Below are positions 8,763-17,701 of a DNA stretch of 64,000 bases, piece after piece. This DNA is from Hymenobacter amundsenii. Lineage in GTDB: Bacteria > Bacteroidota > Bacteroidia > Cytophagales > Hymenobacteraceae. The notes below the pieces were generated by a model. The model saw only the letters and a list, made by a program, of their open reading frames with translations. It searched no databases and was not told the DNA's origin. How positions within the stretch are numbered: the stretch's first letter is position 1; the number at the start of each line of letters is the position of its first letter. The stretch spans positions 111,908-175,907 of the forward strand of contig NZ_NIRR01000005.1 in the NCBI RefSeq assembly GCF_002204745.1, in the 5' to 3' direction. The translations under genes and the position numbers were made by a program.

Positions 8763-10631
8763 CTATTTCCCCACCCATACGTTGTCCTGCGGGTAGCTAT
8801 CCGGCACCAGCGTGGCGCCGAGCTTCATCTGTTTCGCGGCTTTGGTAGTGGCAACGGGCACGGTGACGGTTTTCGCGCCCGATTCCCAGACGCCGATGGT
8901 GCGGTGGATTTTCTGGGTGGACTTGTCGGCGAAGGTGATGGTAAGGTCAACCGGGACGGGTTTGGTGCCTTTGGACTCTACTACAACGTCATAGCCGGTG
9001 GCGGTTTTGGTAACCTGGCTGATGGCTAGGTCGGGGTAGCCGCCTTCGAAAAACCAGCGCTGCCAAAACCAGTTCAGGTTGCGGCCAGCGCCTTCGTTCA
9101 TCGAGTTGAAGAAGTCATGAGGCATGGGGTGCTTGCCATTCCAGTTGCGGATGTAGGTGTGCAGGGCCTTAGTGAACAGCTCGTCGCCGAGCAAATCTTT
9201 CACGTAGAGGTAGCCCAGGCCGGGTTTGGGGTAGGAATTGAGGAAGAAGGCCGTGCCCGTCTGCTGGGTGCTCAGGGTCATGATGGGCGTATCTACCTCG
9301 GTATCCGCGGCGGCGGCGTAGGGCGCGATACCGTAGTTGTCGTCGAGCTTGGGGTCGATAATACCCGAGATGATCCACTCCCCGATGGTGGCCCAGCCCT
9401 CATCCATCCAGCCGTACTTGGTTTCGTTGATTCCCATGTAAAAAGGGAACATGGTGTGGAAGATTTCGTGGTCAGTGAGCGTAATGGCGTCTTCGCGGGT
9501 GCTGGTGGGGTTGTCGTTCACCATCATCGGGTACTCCATCTGGTCGAGGCCGTCGAAAATGGTTTCGTGGGCGTAGGGAAAGGGCCACTTGGGGAAGGTG
9601 TAGCTCATGGCCTCCACCGTTTTGCGGGCAAACTGCACTACCTCCTCGTAGTCCTTGTGTTTGGGGTTGTACACGGCATCCACGCGGGTGCGGCGCTGGG
9701 TGGCCGGGTCCACGACCAGCGAACTGGCCTGCCACACGTAGTGGTCGGTGGTGGCAAACACGAAATCGGTGACGTTCTTGGCCTCGAAGTGCCAGGTATT
9801 GTCGGGTTTCTGTTGGGTCGTAATATTACCGGCTTTCAGGTCGGCGGGGCCGATGATGCTCGTGATGCCGTCCTTGGTTTCGGCTTCCCGCAGGCGTTGG
9901 GCGTACTTTTTTGTCAGCACCTGGTTGGCGTTGGTCAGGTCGCCGGTGGCCCAGACCACGAAGTTGCGAGGCACGGTCACGTCGACCGAGAAGTTGGCGA
10001 AGTCGTTGTAGAATTCCTGGGAACCGAGGTAGGGGTGCTTGTTCCAGACTTCAATGTCGTCGTAAACGGCCACGCGGGGGAAGAAGTAGGCCACAAAATC
10101 GGCCCCCGGCTCCACCTCGCCGGTGCGCATGTGCGAGCCGTTGTTGAGCGTGTAGGAGTAGGCCACCGTGATGTTGGCCGTCTGGCCCGGCGCAATGGCC
10201 CGGCGGGCGGGCACCGCGAGGTTGGTGAAGCTGGCCTGGCGGTCAGCGGCGGCCACCGCCTGGCCATTGATGGTCAGCGTTTCCACCGTGATACCCTCGC
10301 CCACGTCCTCGGGGCGCATGCCGCCGGCCCGGGGCGCGCCCTTCTGGTAGAGGTTGGGGTAGAGCTTAAACCACACCTGCCGCAACGAATCGGGGCTGGC
10401 GTTGTGGTAGGCAATAGCCGCCGTGCCGCTCACCCGCCGCGTGGCCGGGTCGAAGTTCACCTTAATCGTGTAGTCGGCCGAGTTCTGCCAGTATTTGGGG
10501 CCCGGGCGCCCACTCTCGGCGCGGGTACCCTTGTCGTAGGTGGCCCGGATGGTGCGCGACACCGGCAGCTGTTGGGCCGCTAGGGAGAGGGGGAATAGGA
10601 GGGAAGCGGCGAAAAGGGCAGGGAGTTTCAT
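8763..10631 (-). CDS. M1 family zinc metallopeptidase
   Basis: ATG at 10631 gives a clean signal peptide (MKLPALFAASLLFPLSLAAQ), so the longer upstream frame is rejected; the product has 622 residues. The gluzincin signature is complete: HEIFH at 388-392 and Glu411 in WMDEGWATI, that is HExxH-18x-E. The GAMEN exopeptidase motif appears as DQMEYPMM, as in many Bacteroidota M1 members. An N-terminal beta-domain precedes the catalytic domain. It is probably a periplasmic or outer-surface aminopeptidase. The gene is alone on its strand between the subtilase and a palindromic repeat. Confidence 0.92.
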   Translation of the reverse strand: MKLPALFAASLLFPLSLAAQQLPVSRTIRATYDKGTRAESGRPGPKYWQNSADYTIKVNFDPATRRVSGTAAIAYHNASPDSLRQVWFKLYPNLYQKGAPRAGGMRPEDVGEGITVETLTINGQAVAAADRQASFTNLAVPARRAIAPGQTANITVAYSYTLNNGSHMRTGEVEPGADFVAYFFPRVAVYDDIEVWNKHPYLGSQEFYNDFANFSVDVTVPRNFVVWATGDLTNANQVLTKKYAQRLREAETKDGITSIIGPADLKAGNITTQQKPDNTWHFEAKNVTDFVFATTDHYVWQASSLVVDPATQRRTRVDAVYNPKHKDYEEVVQFARKTVEAMSYTFPKWPFPYAHETIFDGLDQMEYPMMVNDNPTSTREDAITLTDHEIFHTMFPFYMGINETKYGWMDEGWATIGEWIISGIIDPKLDDNYGIAPYAAAADTEVDTPIMTLSTQQTGTAFFLNSYPKPGLGYLYVKDLLGDELFTKALHTYIRNWNGKHPMPHDFFNSMNEGAGRNLNWFWQRWFFEGGYPDLAISQVTKTATGYDVVVESKGTKPVPVDLTITFADKSTQKIHRTIGVWESGAKTVTVPVATTKAAKQMKLGATLVPDSYPQDNVWVGK

Positions 10632-10692
10632 GCAGGTAAGTGAGTTGGGGCTGCAAGGTAGAGAGTCGGAAGGAGAGCAGAGAACAAAAAAA

Positions 10693-10784
10693 CTGTCATC
10701 CTGAGAACGCAAAGGACCTATACAAAAGCTAATGCCTGATGATGGCACTGCTGTATAGGTCCTTTGCGTTGCTCAGGATGACAG
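10693..10784. repeat. palindromic intergenic repeat, family A (GTCATCCTGAG...AAGGACC)
   Basis: Left arm 10693-10723 and right arm 10753-10784 are nearly perfect inverted copies around a 29-base spacer. The same family is found at 33559-33646. It sits before the M1 gene and after the DUF2027 gene; on RNA it would form a long hairpin. Confidence 0.85.
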
Positions 10785-10799
10785 GCAGGTTCTCTTAAC

Positions 10800-11927
10800 T
10801 TACTTCAGCCGAACCAGCGTGGCACCGTAGCCGAACTTCTCTTTCATCGAATCCTCGAAGAACTTGATGTCGCGGTTACGGCTCAGCAGCTTGTGCAGCT
10901 CCTTGCGCAGCGTGCCGTTGCCGGAGCCGTGGATATAGATGATTTCGTGCATGTTGGTGGCCAGCGCGCGGCTGAGCGTGTCCTCGAAGGCTTCGAGCTG
11001 GAGCTTGAGGATGGACGTGTTGCTCAGCCCCTCAATGCCGCCTTCGGGCTGGAGGGCTTCTAGGTGCAGGTCGACTTCGTGAGGCGGGGCTACCAGGGCT
11101 TTGGCTGGCTGGGGCGCGGGCGCCACGGCGGCGGGCTTGGCCGGGGCGTTGCCGGTCAACTGCGCTTTCAGGGTTTCGGCCAGCTTCTCGGGGGCCACGG
11201 CTACCGGGGCGGCGGGCTTTTCATCGAGCTGGAACAGGTAAGCCTCGCGCTGAAGTACCGGCACGTTGGGCTGGCGGCTGGTGTAGAAGCTGGCCGCCTT
11301 GAACTGCAGCCGCTTGGTGAGCAGCTCGAAGGCCGTAGGGCTGTTGAACTGGAACGGCAGTAGCTGCACCAGCAGGGCCGGCCACTGGTCGAAATCCTTG
11401 AGGTGCCAGTGCCCGAGAGCCGCGCTGGCCGTTTTGGCTTCCAGCTTTTCCGACTTTAACCCGCGGTACTGCCCGCCGGCCTTCTCCTCCCCAAAAGTGA
11501 ACAGCACGTCGCGGTCGGTGTGGTTAACCAAATGCAACGCCAGCAGCTCCGGCGACTGGTGGGTGAGGGCCAGGTACAGGCCTTTCTGCACCGGCGGCGT
11601 TTGGTTTTTATCGGCCTTGAGGGGTGGTGGGCCTTCGCTGGTAGTCGGCTTGGGAGCTTCCGGGGTGGTAGCCATACCGGCCTTTTTGGCGGCTTCAGCA
11701 GCCATGGCGGCCCCGCTGGCGGCGGCTTTCTTTTCGGCGGCTACGGCCGTGGCGCTCTTGCCGAAAGCCTTGGTTTCCTCGGCTGCTACTACCACAATTT
11801 CGCGGCGCAACACTGGAATGGTGAAGTCATTGTCAATGGCTACTTCTACCAGCTCGTCGCTGAGCAGGCGGGTAATGATGCCTTCCTCGCGCCCGGTCAG
11901 CAGGCGCACTCGGTCTCCTATATTCAT
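10800..11927 (-). CDS. DUF2027 and Smr domain protein
   Basis: A 375-residue cytoplasmic protein. The N terminus (MNIGDRVRLLTGREEGIITR) is a small beta-barrel-like segment. An Ala/Lys-rich linker follows (about 60-110), then a DUF2027 beta region. The C-terminal Smr domain (about 285-375) has the HEVDLHLE and HGSGNGTLRKEL motifs. Smr domains are DNA or RNA nucleases best known at the end of MutS2. Here no MutS core is present, so a role in nucleic-acid handling is an inference. The start codon directly abuts the MITE-like element at 11928. Confidence 0.88.
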   Translation of the reverse strand: MNIGDRVRLLTGREEGIITRLLSDELVEVAIDNDFTIPVLRREIVVVAAEETKAFGKSATAVAAEKKAAASGAAMAAEAAKKAGMATTPEAPKPTTSEGPPPLKADKNQTPPVQKGLYLALTHQSPELLALHLVNHTDRDVLFTFGEEKAGGQYRGLKSEKLEAKTASAALGHWHLKDFDQWPALLVQLLPFQFNSPTAFELLTKRLQFKAASFYTSRQPNVPVLQREAYLFQLDEKPAAPVAVAPEKLAETLKAQLTGNAPAKPAAVAPAPQPAKALVAPPHEVDLHLEALQPEGGIEGLSNTSILKLQLEAFEDTLSRALATNMHEIIYIHGSGNGTLRKELHKLLSRNRDIKFFEDSMKEKFGYGATLVRLK

Positions 11928-12258
11928 AAATCACAGATGTTGCAGATGGGGCAGATGTCGCAGATTCGTTCTGGTGACAGATTCGTTCCGGCGTTGTTTA
12001 CGGGTGAAAGCGTAAAGGTCGCCATTGCTTACGGATATCCCGGCTCGATTGATTGCGGTAAAATGGTCAGCCGCTTAGCGGGACGAAAGAACCTACAGCA
12101 CAAGCCTTACGCCGCAAGTGCCATCTCAGAGCCGAGCATGAATTCTAATAGCCGGCTGCCAGATAAGCAGCGTAAATTTTCAAACAACCTTTATTCAGAG
12201 CGTATCTGCTATCAGAACAAATCTGCGACATCTGTCCCATCTGCAACATCTGCGATTT
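11928..12258. mobile_element. MITE-like element with 39-40 bp terminal inverted repeats
   Basis: Left end 11928-11966 and right end 12219-12258 are inverted copies with about three differences. They are built from GCAGATGTNGCAGAT-like words. The roughly 250-base interior has no convincing ORF. The element fills the whole gap between two minus-strand genes: it touches the ATG of the DUF2027 gene and contains the stop codon of the DUF2279 gene. Confidence 0.7.
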
Positions 12259-13357
12259 AGTAATACAAGCCATGCGCCACGAATCCGCGGCGTGGGTTCC
12301 ACTCCAGGGCGGGGGCGGGCAGGTGGAAGATGCTCAGGGCGTAGAACACCTTCTTGAGCACCCTGTTATTGGTCGGGATGCGGCGTAGGTCCACGTCGAT
12401 GCTGAGGTAGAACTGGCGGTAGGAGCGCAGGCCTAGGGCAGCGTTGGTACCATCGTCGTTATACACCATCTCCTGGCCCCCGTAGCCTACGGCCGGCTGC
12501 AGCCAGCGGGGCCAGCGGCTGGTAGCGGGCAGAAATGCGCCCACGTCGGTAGCGAGCCAGTAGGTCTGGCCATTGTAGTCTTTCAGGAACTGCTCGCCCA
12601 GGCTGCGGCCCAGCACGTTAGGCCGTAACGCGGCGTAGCGGGTGCGGTGGAACGAGAGCTTGGGCATAATGCGTACCTCGTTCCAAGCCAGCTGCTGCCC
12701 GATCAGGCCGGCCGAGCCCAAAAAGTTAGCCGTCAGGTCGGTGGCCGAGGCCCCGTAGGCCGGGTCGCGGCCGTCGAAAAGCTCGATGGGGGTCTGGAGC
12801 AGGAAGCCCACGAAGCCCCCGTACCAGATGGCGCGGCGGTCGGGCACACCCGCCCAGCGCAGCATATCTACCGCGCCCCGGCTCTCGTGGAACGCGCCCC
12901 AGAAATGCCCGGCCTTATCTAGCTGCTCCCACTCGGGCAGGTCGTTGAACCAATGAAACCGGCTTTTCTCGCCCGTGTACCAACCCTTGCTAAGCAGGTA
13001 TATCAACGAGGAATACGACACCACCAGCCCGCCGGCCAGCAGCGGCAAGCGGCGGTTGATGTCTACCCGGGCGGGCAGGCTATCGGGAGCCGGCGCGAAG
13101 GGTAGGGGAGCCGGCGCAACCGCAGCATGAGCCAACGGCACCTGCGCCCGTACCGGCCCAGCTCCCAGCAGGAGTGAACCCAGGATACCTGCGAGCAAGA
13201 GAGAACGAAGGCCGGGGAGCAGCGTCACGGATGAGCGAGGGGTGAAAAACTGTTTAAAGCTACGAGAAATGCGGCTATTGACTTGGTAACTAGTACTGCC
13301 TGGTTGTATATTTAGTGCCCCAATGTGCTGCATTGACGCTTTTGAATGAAGTTTCAA
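12257..13357 (-). CDS. DUF2279-like envelope protein
   Basis: The frame allows 366 residues, but the start is uncertain. A signal peptide (LLPGLRSLLLAGILGSLLLG, then GPVRAQ) begins near residue 44, so an internal GTG at 13228 is a realistic start. The mature part resembles the DUF2279/YfiM group: SYSSLIYLLSKGWY, DKAGHFWGAFHESR, GFLLQTPIELFDG and ATDLTANFLGS. It probably lies in the periplasm or outer membrane. The function of the family is unknown. The stop codon lies in the right arm of the MITE-like element; the gene is divergent from the GH13 gene. Confidence 0.75.
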   Translation of the reverse strand: MKLHSKASMQHIGALNIQPGSTSYQVNSRISRSFKQFFTPRSSVTLLPGLRSLLLAGILGSLLLGAGPVRAQVPLAHAAVAPAPLPFAPAPDSLPARVDINRRLPLLAGGLVVSYSSLIYLLSKGWYTGEKSRFHWFNDLPEWEQLDKAGHFWGAFHESRGAVDMLRWAGVPDRRAIWYGGFVGFLLQTPIELFDGRDPAYGASATDLTANFLGSAGLIGQQLAWNEVRIMPKLSFHRTRYAALRPNVLGRSLGEQFLKDYNGQTYWLATDVGAFLPATSRWPRWLQPAVGYGGQEMVYNDDGTNAALGLRSYRQFYLSIDVDLRRIPTNNRVLKKVFYALSIFHLPAPALEWNPRRGFVAHGLYY

Positions 13358-13414
13358 GTCAATATAGCACTATGGAAGCTTTTTGTTCCATTAAAATTCC
13401 CAACTCAATTCTTC

Positions 13415-16306
13415 ATGAAAATAATTCGACTCTTGCTGGTCCTGCTGGCTTTCGGAGCCGCTACGCCGGTTTCGTGGGCTCAGGTAGTCACCACTCAACC
13501 CACCTCTTTCACGGCCGATAAGGCCGTTACGCTCACTTTTGATGCCACCCAGGGCAATGCAGCACTAGCCAACCTCACCGGCGACGTGTATGTGCATACG
13601 GGTGTCATCACCAACTTGAGCAGCAATCCGTCTGACTGGAAGTACGTCAAGTTCACCAATTTCAACGCGCCCGACCCGTCGGTGAAGCTCACGCGCAGCA
13701 CCACCAACCCGAATATCTACACCATCAATATCACGCCCAGCGTGCGGGCCTGGTACAACGTGCCGGCCGCCGAGCAGATTCTCAAGCTGGCCATGGTGTT
13801 CCGCAACGCCGATGGCTCCATCGTGGGTCGCGGCCCCGGCGGCGACATTTTCGTAGACGTAGCCCAGAACGATTTCGACCTGCGCTTCACCCAGCCCAGC
13901 GGCTCCGGCCCGTTTGTATTCGCGCTGAATTCGCCTACGCTCGTAAAAGGCACCTCGGCCGTGGCCGCCGACCTGGCCCTTTTGCTCAACGGCACGCAGA
14001 TAGCCTCTGCTACCAACGCCACGGCCATTGAGGCCAACGTTACGCTCACCCAGGCCGGCAGCAACACGCTGCGCCTCACCGCCACCAAAGGCACCGCTAC
14101 GGCCTCCGCCGAACTGGCGCTGCAAACCCGCGAAGCCGTAACCGTAGCCGCGCTGCCCGCTACGGCCAAGCGCGATGGAGTAACCTATATTAATAATGGT
14201 ACCTCAGCCATTTTCAGCCTGACCGCGCCCAACAAGGGTTTCGTCCACGTTATCGGCGAATTCAACGACTGGACGGCCACGGCCGCCGGCTACATGAAGC
14301 GCACGCCCGACGCCGCTGGCCAGCCCGACAATTCGGTGAATGGCCGCTGGTGGGTACAGGTCGATGGCCTGACGCCAGGCCAGCAATACAGCTACCAGTA
14401 TTTGATAGATGGCCAGCTGCGCGTGCCGGATGCCTACACCGAAAAGGTGCTCGACCCCCAGAACGACCGGTTTATTTCGGCCGAAGTATACCCTGGCTTG
14501 AAAGCTTACCCGAGCGGTAAAACCACCGGCCTCGTGTCGGTGCTGCAACCCAATGCCCCGGGATACGTCTTTCAGAACACCAACTTCCAGCGTCCCAAGA
14601 AAGAGGACATGGTAGTGTACGAGCTGCTGGTGCGGGACTTCCTGGCCCGCCACGACTACAAAACCCTAACCGATACGCTGGCCTACATCCAGCGCCTAGG
14701 CGTGAACGTGATTGAGCTGATGCCCGTCAACGAGTTCGAGGGCAACGAAAGCTGGGGCTACAACGTGTCGTTTTACTTCGCGCCCGATAAGTACTACGGC
14801 CCCAAAAACGACCTGAAGCGCTTTATTGACGAATGCCACAAACGCGGCATTGCCGTAGTGCTCGACATGGTGCTCAACCAGTCGTTCGGCCAGAGCCCAA
14901 TGGTGCAGATGTATTTCGAAGATGGCAACCCGGCTACCAACAACCCCTGGTTCAACCGCACGGCTACCCACCCCTTCAACGTGGGCTATGATTTCAACCA
15001 CGAAAGCCCTTTCACCCGCTACTTCAGCAAGCAGGTTATCGAGTTTTGGTTGAAGAACTACAACATCGACGGTTACCGCTTCGACCTCAGCAAGGGCTTC
15101 ACCCAGAAAGTGTCGACCGATGTGAATGGGTGGAACCAGTACGACCAGTCGCGGGTGGATATCTGGAAAGACTACCACGATTACCAGGTGAGCGTGTCGC
15201 CGACTTCGTACGCCATTCTGGAGCATTTGGGCAGCAACGACGAGGAGAAGGTGCTGTCGGACATGGGCCTGATGCTGTGGGGCAAGATGACCGACCCGTA
15301 CAACGAAGCCACTATGGGCTACCACGAAAACGGTAAATCCAACTTCAGCGGTGGCTATTACAAGGCCCGTAACTGGAGCCAGCCCAACCTGATTACCTTT
15401 ATGGAAAGCCACGATGAGGAGCGGCTGATGTACAAAAACCTCACTTTTGGCAACAGTTCGGGCTCGTACTCGGTGAAAAACCTGAGCACTGCCCTCAAGC
15501 GCCAGGAAATGGCGGGCGCGTTCTTCTTCACGGTACCCGGCCCAAAAATGATTTGGCAGTTCGGCGAAGTCGGCTACGACAAGTCCATCTTCCAGTGCCC
15601 CGATGGCACCGTTCCTATGCCCTACCAGGCAAACGATCAGTGCAAACTCAGCAACAAGCCCATCCTTTGGGATTACTACAAAGAAGCTGACCGCCGCCAC
15701 CTCTACGACGTGTACCGCAGCCTGATTGCCCTGAAAGTGCAGGAGCCAGCCTTCGAGAACCCCGCCAGCTTCACCCAGAATCTGAACGGCGCAGTTAAAA
15801 GCCTGCACCTCACCGACCCCCGCCTGAATGTGACCATCGTGGGCAACTTCGACGTGCAGACCGCTACCTTAGTGCCCGACTTCCAGTCGGCCGGCACCTG
15901 GTACAACTACCTGACCGGCGAAACCCTGACCGTAACCAATACGTCGGCTCCACTTACGCTGGCCCCCGGCCAGTTCGCGGTCTACACCTCGCGTAAAATC
16001 GTGTTGCCGACCGGCACCGTGCTCAGCAGCCAGCGCGCCAGCGCTGCCGTGCTTCAGCTTACGGCCCAGCCCAACCCGGCTGGCTCGGTGGCCCAGCTCC
16101 GCTACGAACTGCCCCAGGCCGCTATGGTGCAGGTAACGGTTACCAACCTGCTTGGCGCCACGGTGCAAGCCCTGCCCGTCAGTCGCCAGTCGGCCGGTTC
16201 CAAAACCCTGGAGTTGCCCCTGCAAAACCTGGCCAACGGAGTATATTTGGTGCGCCTGAACGCCGGCGCGCAGCAGCAGTCGATTCGGCTGGTGGTAAAT
16301 CATTAA
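13415..16306 (+). CDS. secreted GH13 alpha-amylase-family enzyme with T9SS sorting domain
   Basis: ATG 13415 is chosen because it opens a signal peptide (MKIIRLLLVLLAFGAATP...); 963 residues. Order: an N-terminal beta-domain (about 25-240), an E-set/CBM48-like module with FVHVIGEFNDW (about 265-365), a GH13 barrel (about 410-800) and a C-terminal type A sorting domain (about 880-963, TAQPNPAGS...GVYLVRLN). The catalytic residues are nucleophile Asp557 (GYRFDLSKG), acid/base Glu603 (AILEHLG) and Asp667 (ESHDEERL). Region I ends in LDMVLNQ, where most GH13 enzymes have Asn-His. Alpha-glucan hydrolysis at the cell surface fits the sus genes nearby. Confidence 0.93.
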   Translation: MKIIRLLLVLLAFGAATPVSWAQVVTTQPTSFTADKAVTLTFDATQGNAALANLTGDVYVHTGVITNLSSNPSDWKYVKFTNFNAPDPSVKLTRSTTNPNIYTINITPSVRAWYNVPAAEQILKLAMVFRNADGSIVGRGPGGDIFVDVAQNDFDLRFTQPSGSGPFVFALNSPTLVKGTSAVAADLALLLNGTQIASATNATAIEANVTLTQAGSNTLRLTATKGTATASAELALQTREAVTVAALPATAKRDGVTYINNGTSAIFSLTAPNKGFVHVIGEFNDWTATAAGYMKRTPDAAGQPDNSVNGRWWVQVDGLTPGQQYSYQYLIDGQLRVPDAYTEKVLDPQNDRFISAEVYPGLKAYPSGKTTGLVSVLQPNAPGYVFQNTNFQRPKKEDMVVYELLVRDFLARHDYKTLTDTLAYIQRLGVNVIELMPVNEFEGNESWGYNVSFYFAPDKYYGPKNDLKRFIDECHKRGIAVVLDMVLNQSFGQSPMVQMYFEDGNPATNNPWFNRTATHPFNVGYDFNHESPFTRYFSKQVIEFWLKNYNIDGYRFDLSKGFTQKVSTDVNGWNQYDQSRVDIWKDYHDYQVSVSPTSYAILEHLGSNDEEKVLSDMGLMLWGKMTDPYNEATMGYHENGKSNFSGGYYKARNWSQPNLITFMESHDEERLMYKNLTFGNSSGSYSVKNLSTALKRQEMAGAFFFTVPGPKMIWQFGEVGYDKSIFQCPDGTVPMPYQANDQCKLSNKPILWDYYKEADRRHLYDVYRSLIALKVQEPAFENPASFTQNLNGAVKSLHLTDPRLNVTIVGNFDVQTATLVPDFQSAGTWYNYLTGETLTVTNTSAPLTLAPGQFAVYTSRKIVLPTGTVLSSQRASAAVLQLTAQPNPAGSVAQLRYELPQAAMVQVTVTNLLGATVQALPVSRQSAGSKTLELPLQNLANGVYLVRLNAGAQQQSIRLVVNH

Positions 16307-16310
16307 TTTT

Positions 16311-16344
16311 CAGCTATTAGCTGAGAGCTTATAGCTGTTAGCTC
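16311..16344. repeat. GCTGTTAGC-type repeat, left half
   Basis: Degenerate copies of AGCTATTAGC and AGCTGTTAGC directly after the GH13 stop codon. They are inverted with respect to the CTAACAG array at 16421-16493, with the terminator between them. Confidence 0.6.
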
Positions 16345-16373
16345 TCTTTCAGTTAATCCAATTCTTTTACATG

Positions 16374-16413
16374 GAAGAAGGCCCCGCACTCAACTGAGTG
16401 CGGGGCCTTCTTC
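16374..16413. terminator. intrinsic terminator after the GH13 gene
   Basis: Perfect arms GAAGAAGGCCCCGCACTCA and complement meet without a true loop spacer, with a T-rich flank. Likely bidirectional for the two convergent genes. Confidence 0.88.
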
Positions 16414-16420
16414 GTTTCTT

Positions 16421-16493
16421 CAGCTAACAGCTAACAGCTAACAGCTAACAGCTAACAGCTAACAGCTAACAGCTAACAGCTAACAGCTAACAG
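16421..16493. repeat. heptanucleotide tandem array (CTAACAG)10
   Basis: Ten exact tandem copies of CTAACAG from 16424 to 16493, ending two bases before the stop codon of the minus-strand kinase gene. Seven-base units without spacers exclude a CRISPR array. Confidence 0.95.
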
Positions 16494-16494
16494 C

Positions 16495-17346
16495 CTAAGC
16501 GCTCAGCTCGGCTTCGTGGAAAGCTACGAGGTCGTCGATGGGGGAGCGGATGATTTTGCCCACTTCCATATTGTGCGACAGGGCTACTTCGGTGAGGGCG
16601 TCGCGGAAGTTGTAGCCCACCGAACCGATGCAGTTAAAAGTGTAGTCCTGGTAGTTGGGGTAGTGGGCTACAATGTTGTCGAAGAAGGTTTCGAAGCCCT
16701 GCAGCACAATTTCGCGGCAGTAGCTAATGTTGTTATGGTCGTAAGTGAACTTGGCAAAGCTGGCCAGGAAGCGGTTGGGCAAAGGCTGGTTGTAGAGCCG
16801 GTCCAGAATGTCTTCGCGGGTTAGGTTGAATTCCTCCTGGAAAATATCCTGCAGTCCCTCGGGCAGCAGCCCGCGCAGGTAGTCGCGTAGCAGGCGCTTA
16901 CCAATGAACGAACCCGAGCCTTCGTCGCCCAGAAAGTAGCCCAGCGAGTCGACGTTGTGAATAATCTTCTGTCCATCATAGAGGCAGGAGTTAGTGCCTG
17001 TACCCAAAATGGCGCCGAAACCTGGTTTGCGCCCCAGCAATGCCCGAGCGGCCGCCAGCAAATCGTGGTCAACGGTTACCTGAGCGTTCGGGAAAATCTG
17101 GCGCATGGCGGCGGCCAGTACTTCGGCCTTTTTTGCAGATGATACGCCGGCTCCGTAGTAGTGCACCTCCGTCACGTCGGGGCGGGGCAGGTTATCGGGT
17201 AAGTTATGGTCGAGCGATTCGGCCACGGCGGCCGTTTTCATGAAATCGGGGTTGTAGCCCTCGGTGTTGAAGTACACGCGGTGGCCCGTTTCGTCGAGTT
17301 GGCACCAGCTGCTCTTGGTCGAGCCACCGTCGGCAATAAGAATCAT
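16495..17346 (-). CDS. BadF/BadG-type ATPase, N-acetylglucosamine-kinase-like
   Basis: ATG 17346 (MILIADGGSTKSSWCQL) is chosen since the family starts with this phosphate-binding loop; 283 residues. Other matches are the VTVDHDLLAAARALL segment, GAILGTGTNSCLYDG (second phosphate loop) and GDEGSGSFIGKRLL. This is the ASKHA fold of the BadF/BadG/BcrA/BcrD family, whose Bacteroidota members are annotated as N-acetylglucosamine kinases. The likely role is phosphorylation of an amino sugar in the cytoplasm. The stop codon lies two bases from the CTAACAG array. Confidence 0.85.
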   Translation of the reverse strand: MILIADGGSTKSSWCQLDETGHRVYFNTEGYNPDFMKTAAVAESLDHNLPDNLPRPDVTEVHYYGAGVSSAKKAEVLAAAMRQIFPNAQVTVDHDLLAAARALLGRKPGFGAILGTGTNSCLYDGQKIIHNVDSLGYFLGDEGSGSFIGKRLLRDYLRGLLPEGLQDIFQEEFNLTREDILDRLYNQPLPNRFLASFAKFTYDHNNISYCREIVLQGFETFFDNIVAHYPNYQDYTFNCIGSVGYNFRDALTEVALSHNMEVGKIIRSPIDDLVAFHEAELSA

Positions 17347-17701
17347 ATCAGGGTCTGAAAAGTGAAGAAAAAAAGCGCGTGCCAGAAGGCCAGTAAGGCC
17401 ATCATGGCGGCAGAGAAGAACGAAACACGGAAAACTTTTCGGTAGAAAAAAATGGCTCGCGGCTGAATTACTCGTCTTTTCGGTCAACTCAAAGAGTGAC
17501 CGTTGATACAGGATGACTGCTACGGTGCTGCTTAGAATGTAAATAGCTGACTATCAATATATAAAATGTATATATTTTTTTAGAGTAAACATCGATTTTC
17601 CGAGCTAAAACACTATTTTTATAACGCGAAACAAAGTGTCTGGCTATTCGTCGGATGCTGAGTTTTGTGACATTTCACCCACATTCTTTTCTTCTTTTAT
17701 T
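17347..17701. other. intergenic region between divergent genes
   Basis: About 355 bases with an AT-rich core (17540-17630). It must hold the promoters of the kinase (minus) and the T9SS protein (plus), but no exact TAnnTTTG box with a TTG partner was found. Confidence 0.4.

Noticed and set aside
9117..10583. A 488-codon frame opposite the M1 peptidase gene
   Set aside because: Fully antisense to a gene with a complete HExxH-18x-E motif; Val/Gly/His-rich translation is typical of a GC-rich shadow frame.
14696..15808. A 370-codon frame opposite the GH13 gene
   Set aside because: Antisense shadow; the plus strand has all GH13 catalytic motifs.
16421..16493. CRISPR-like array
   Set aside because: Units are 7 bases with no spacers and no cas genes; it is a simple tandem repeat.
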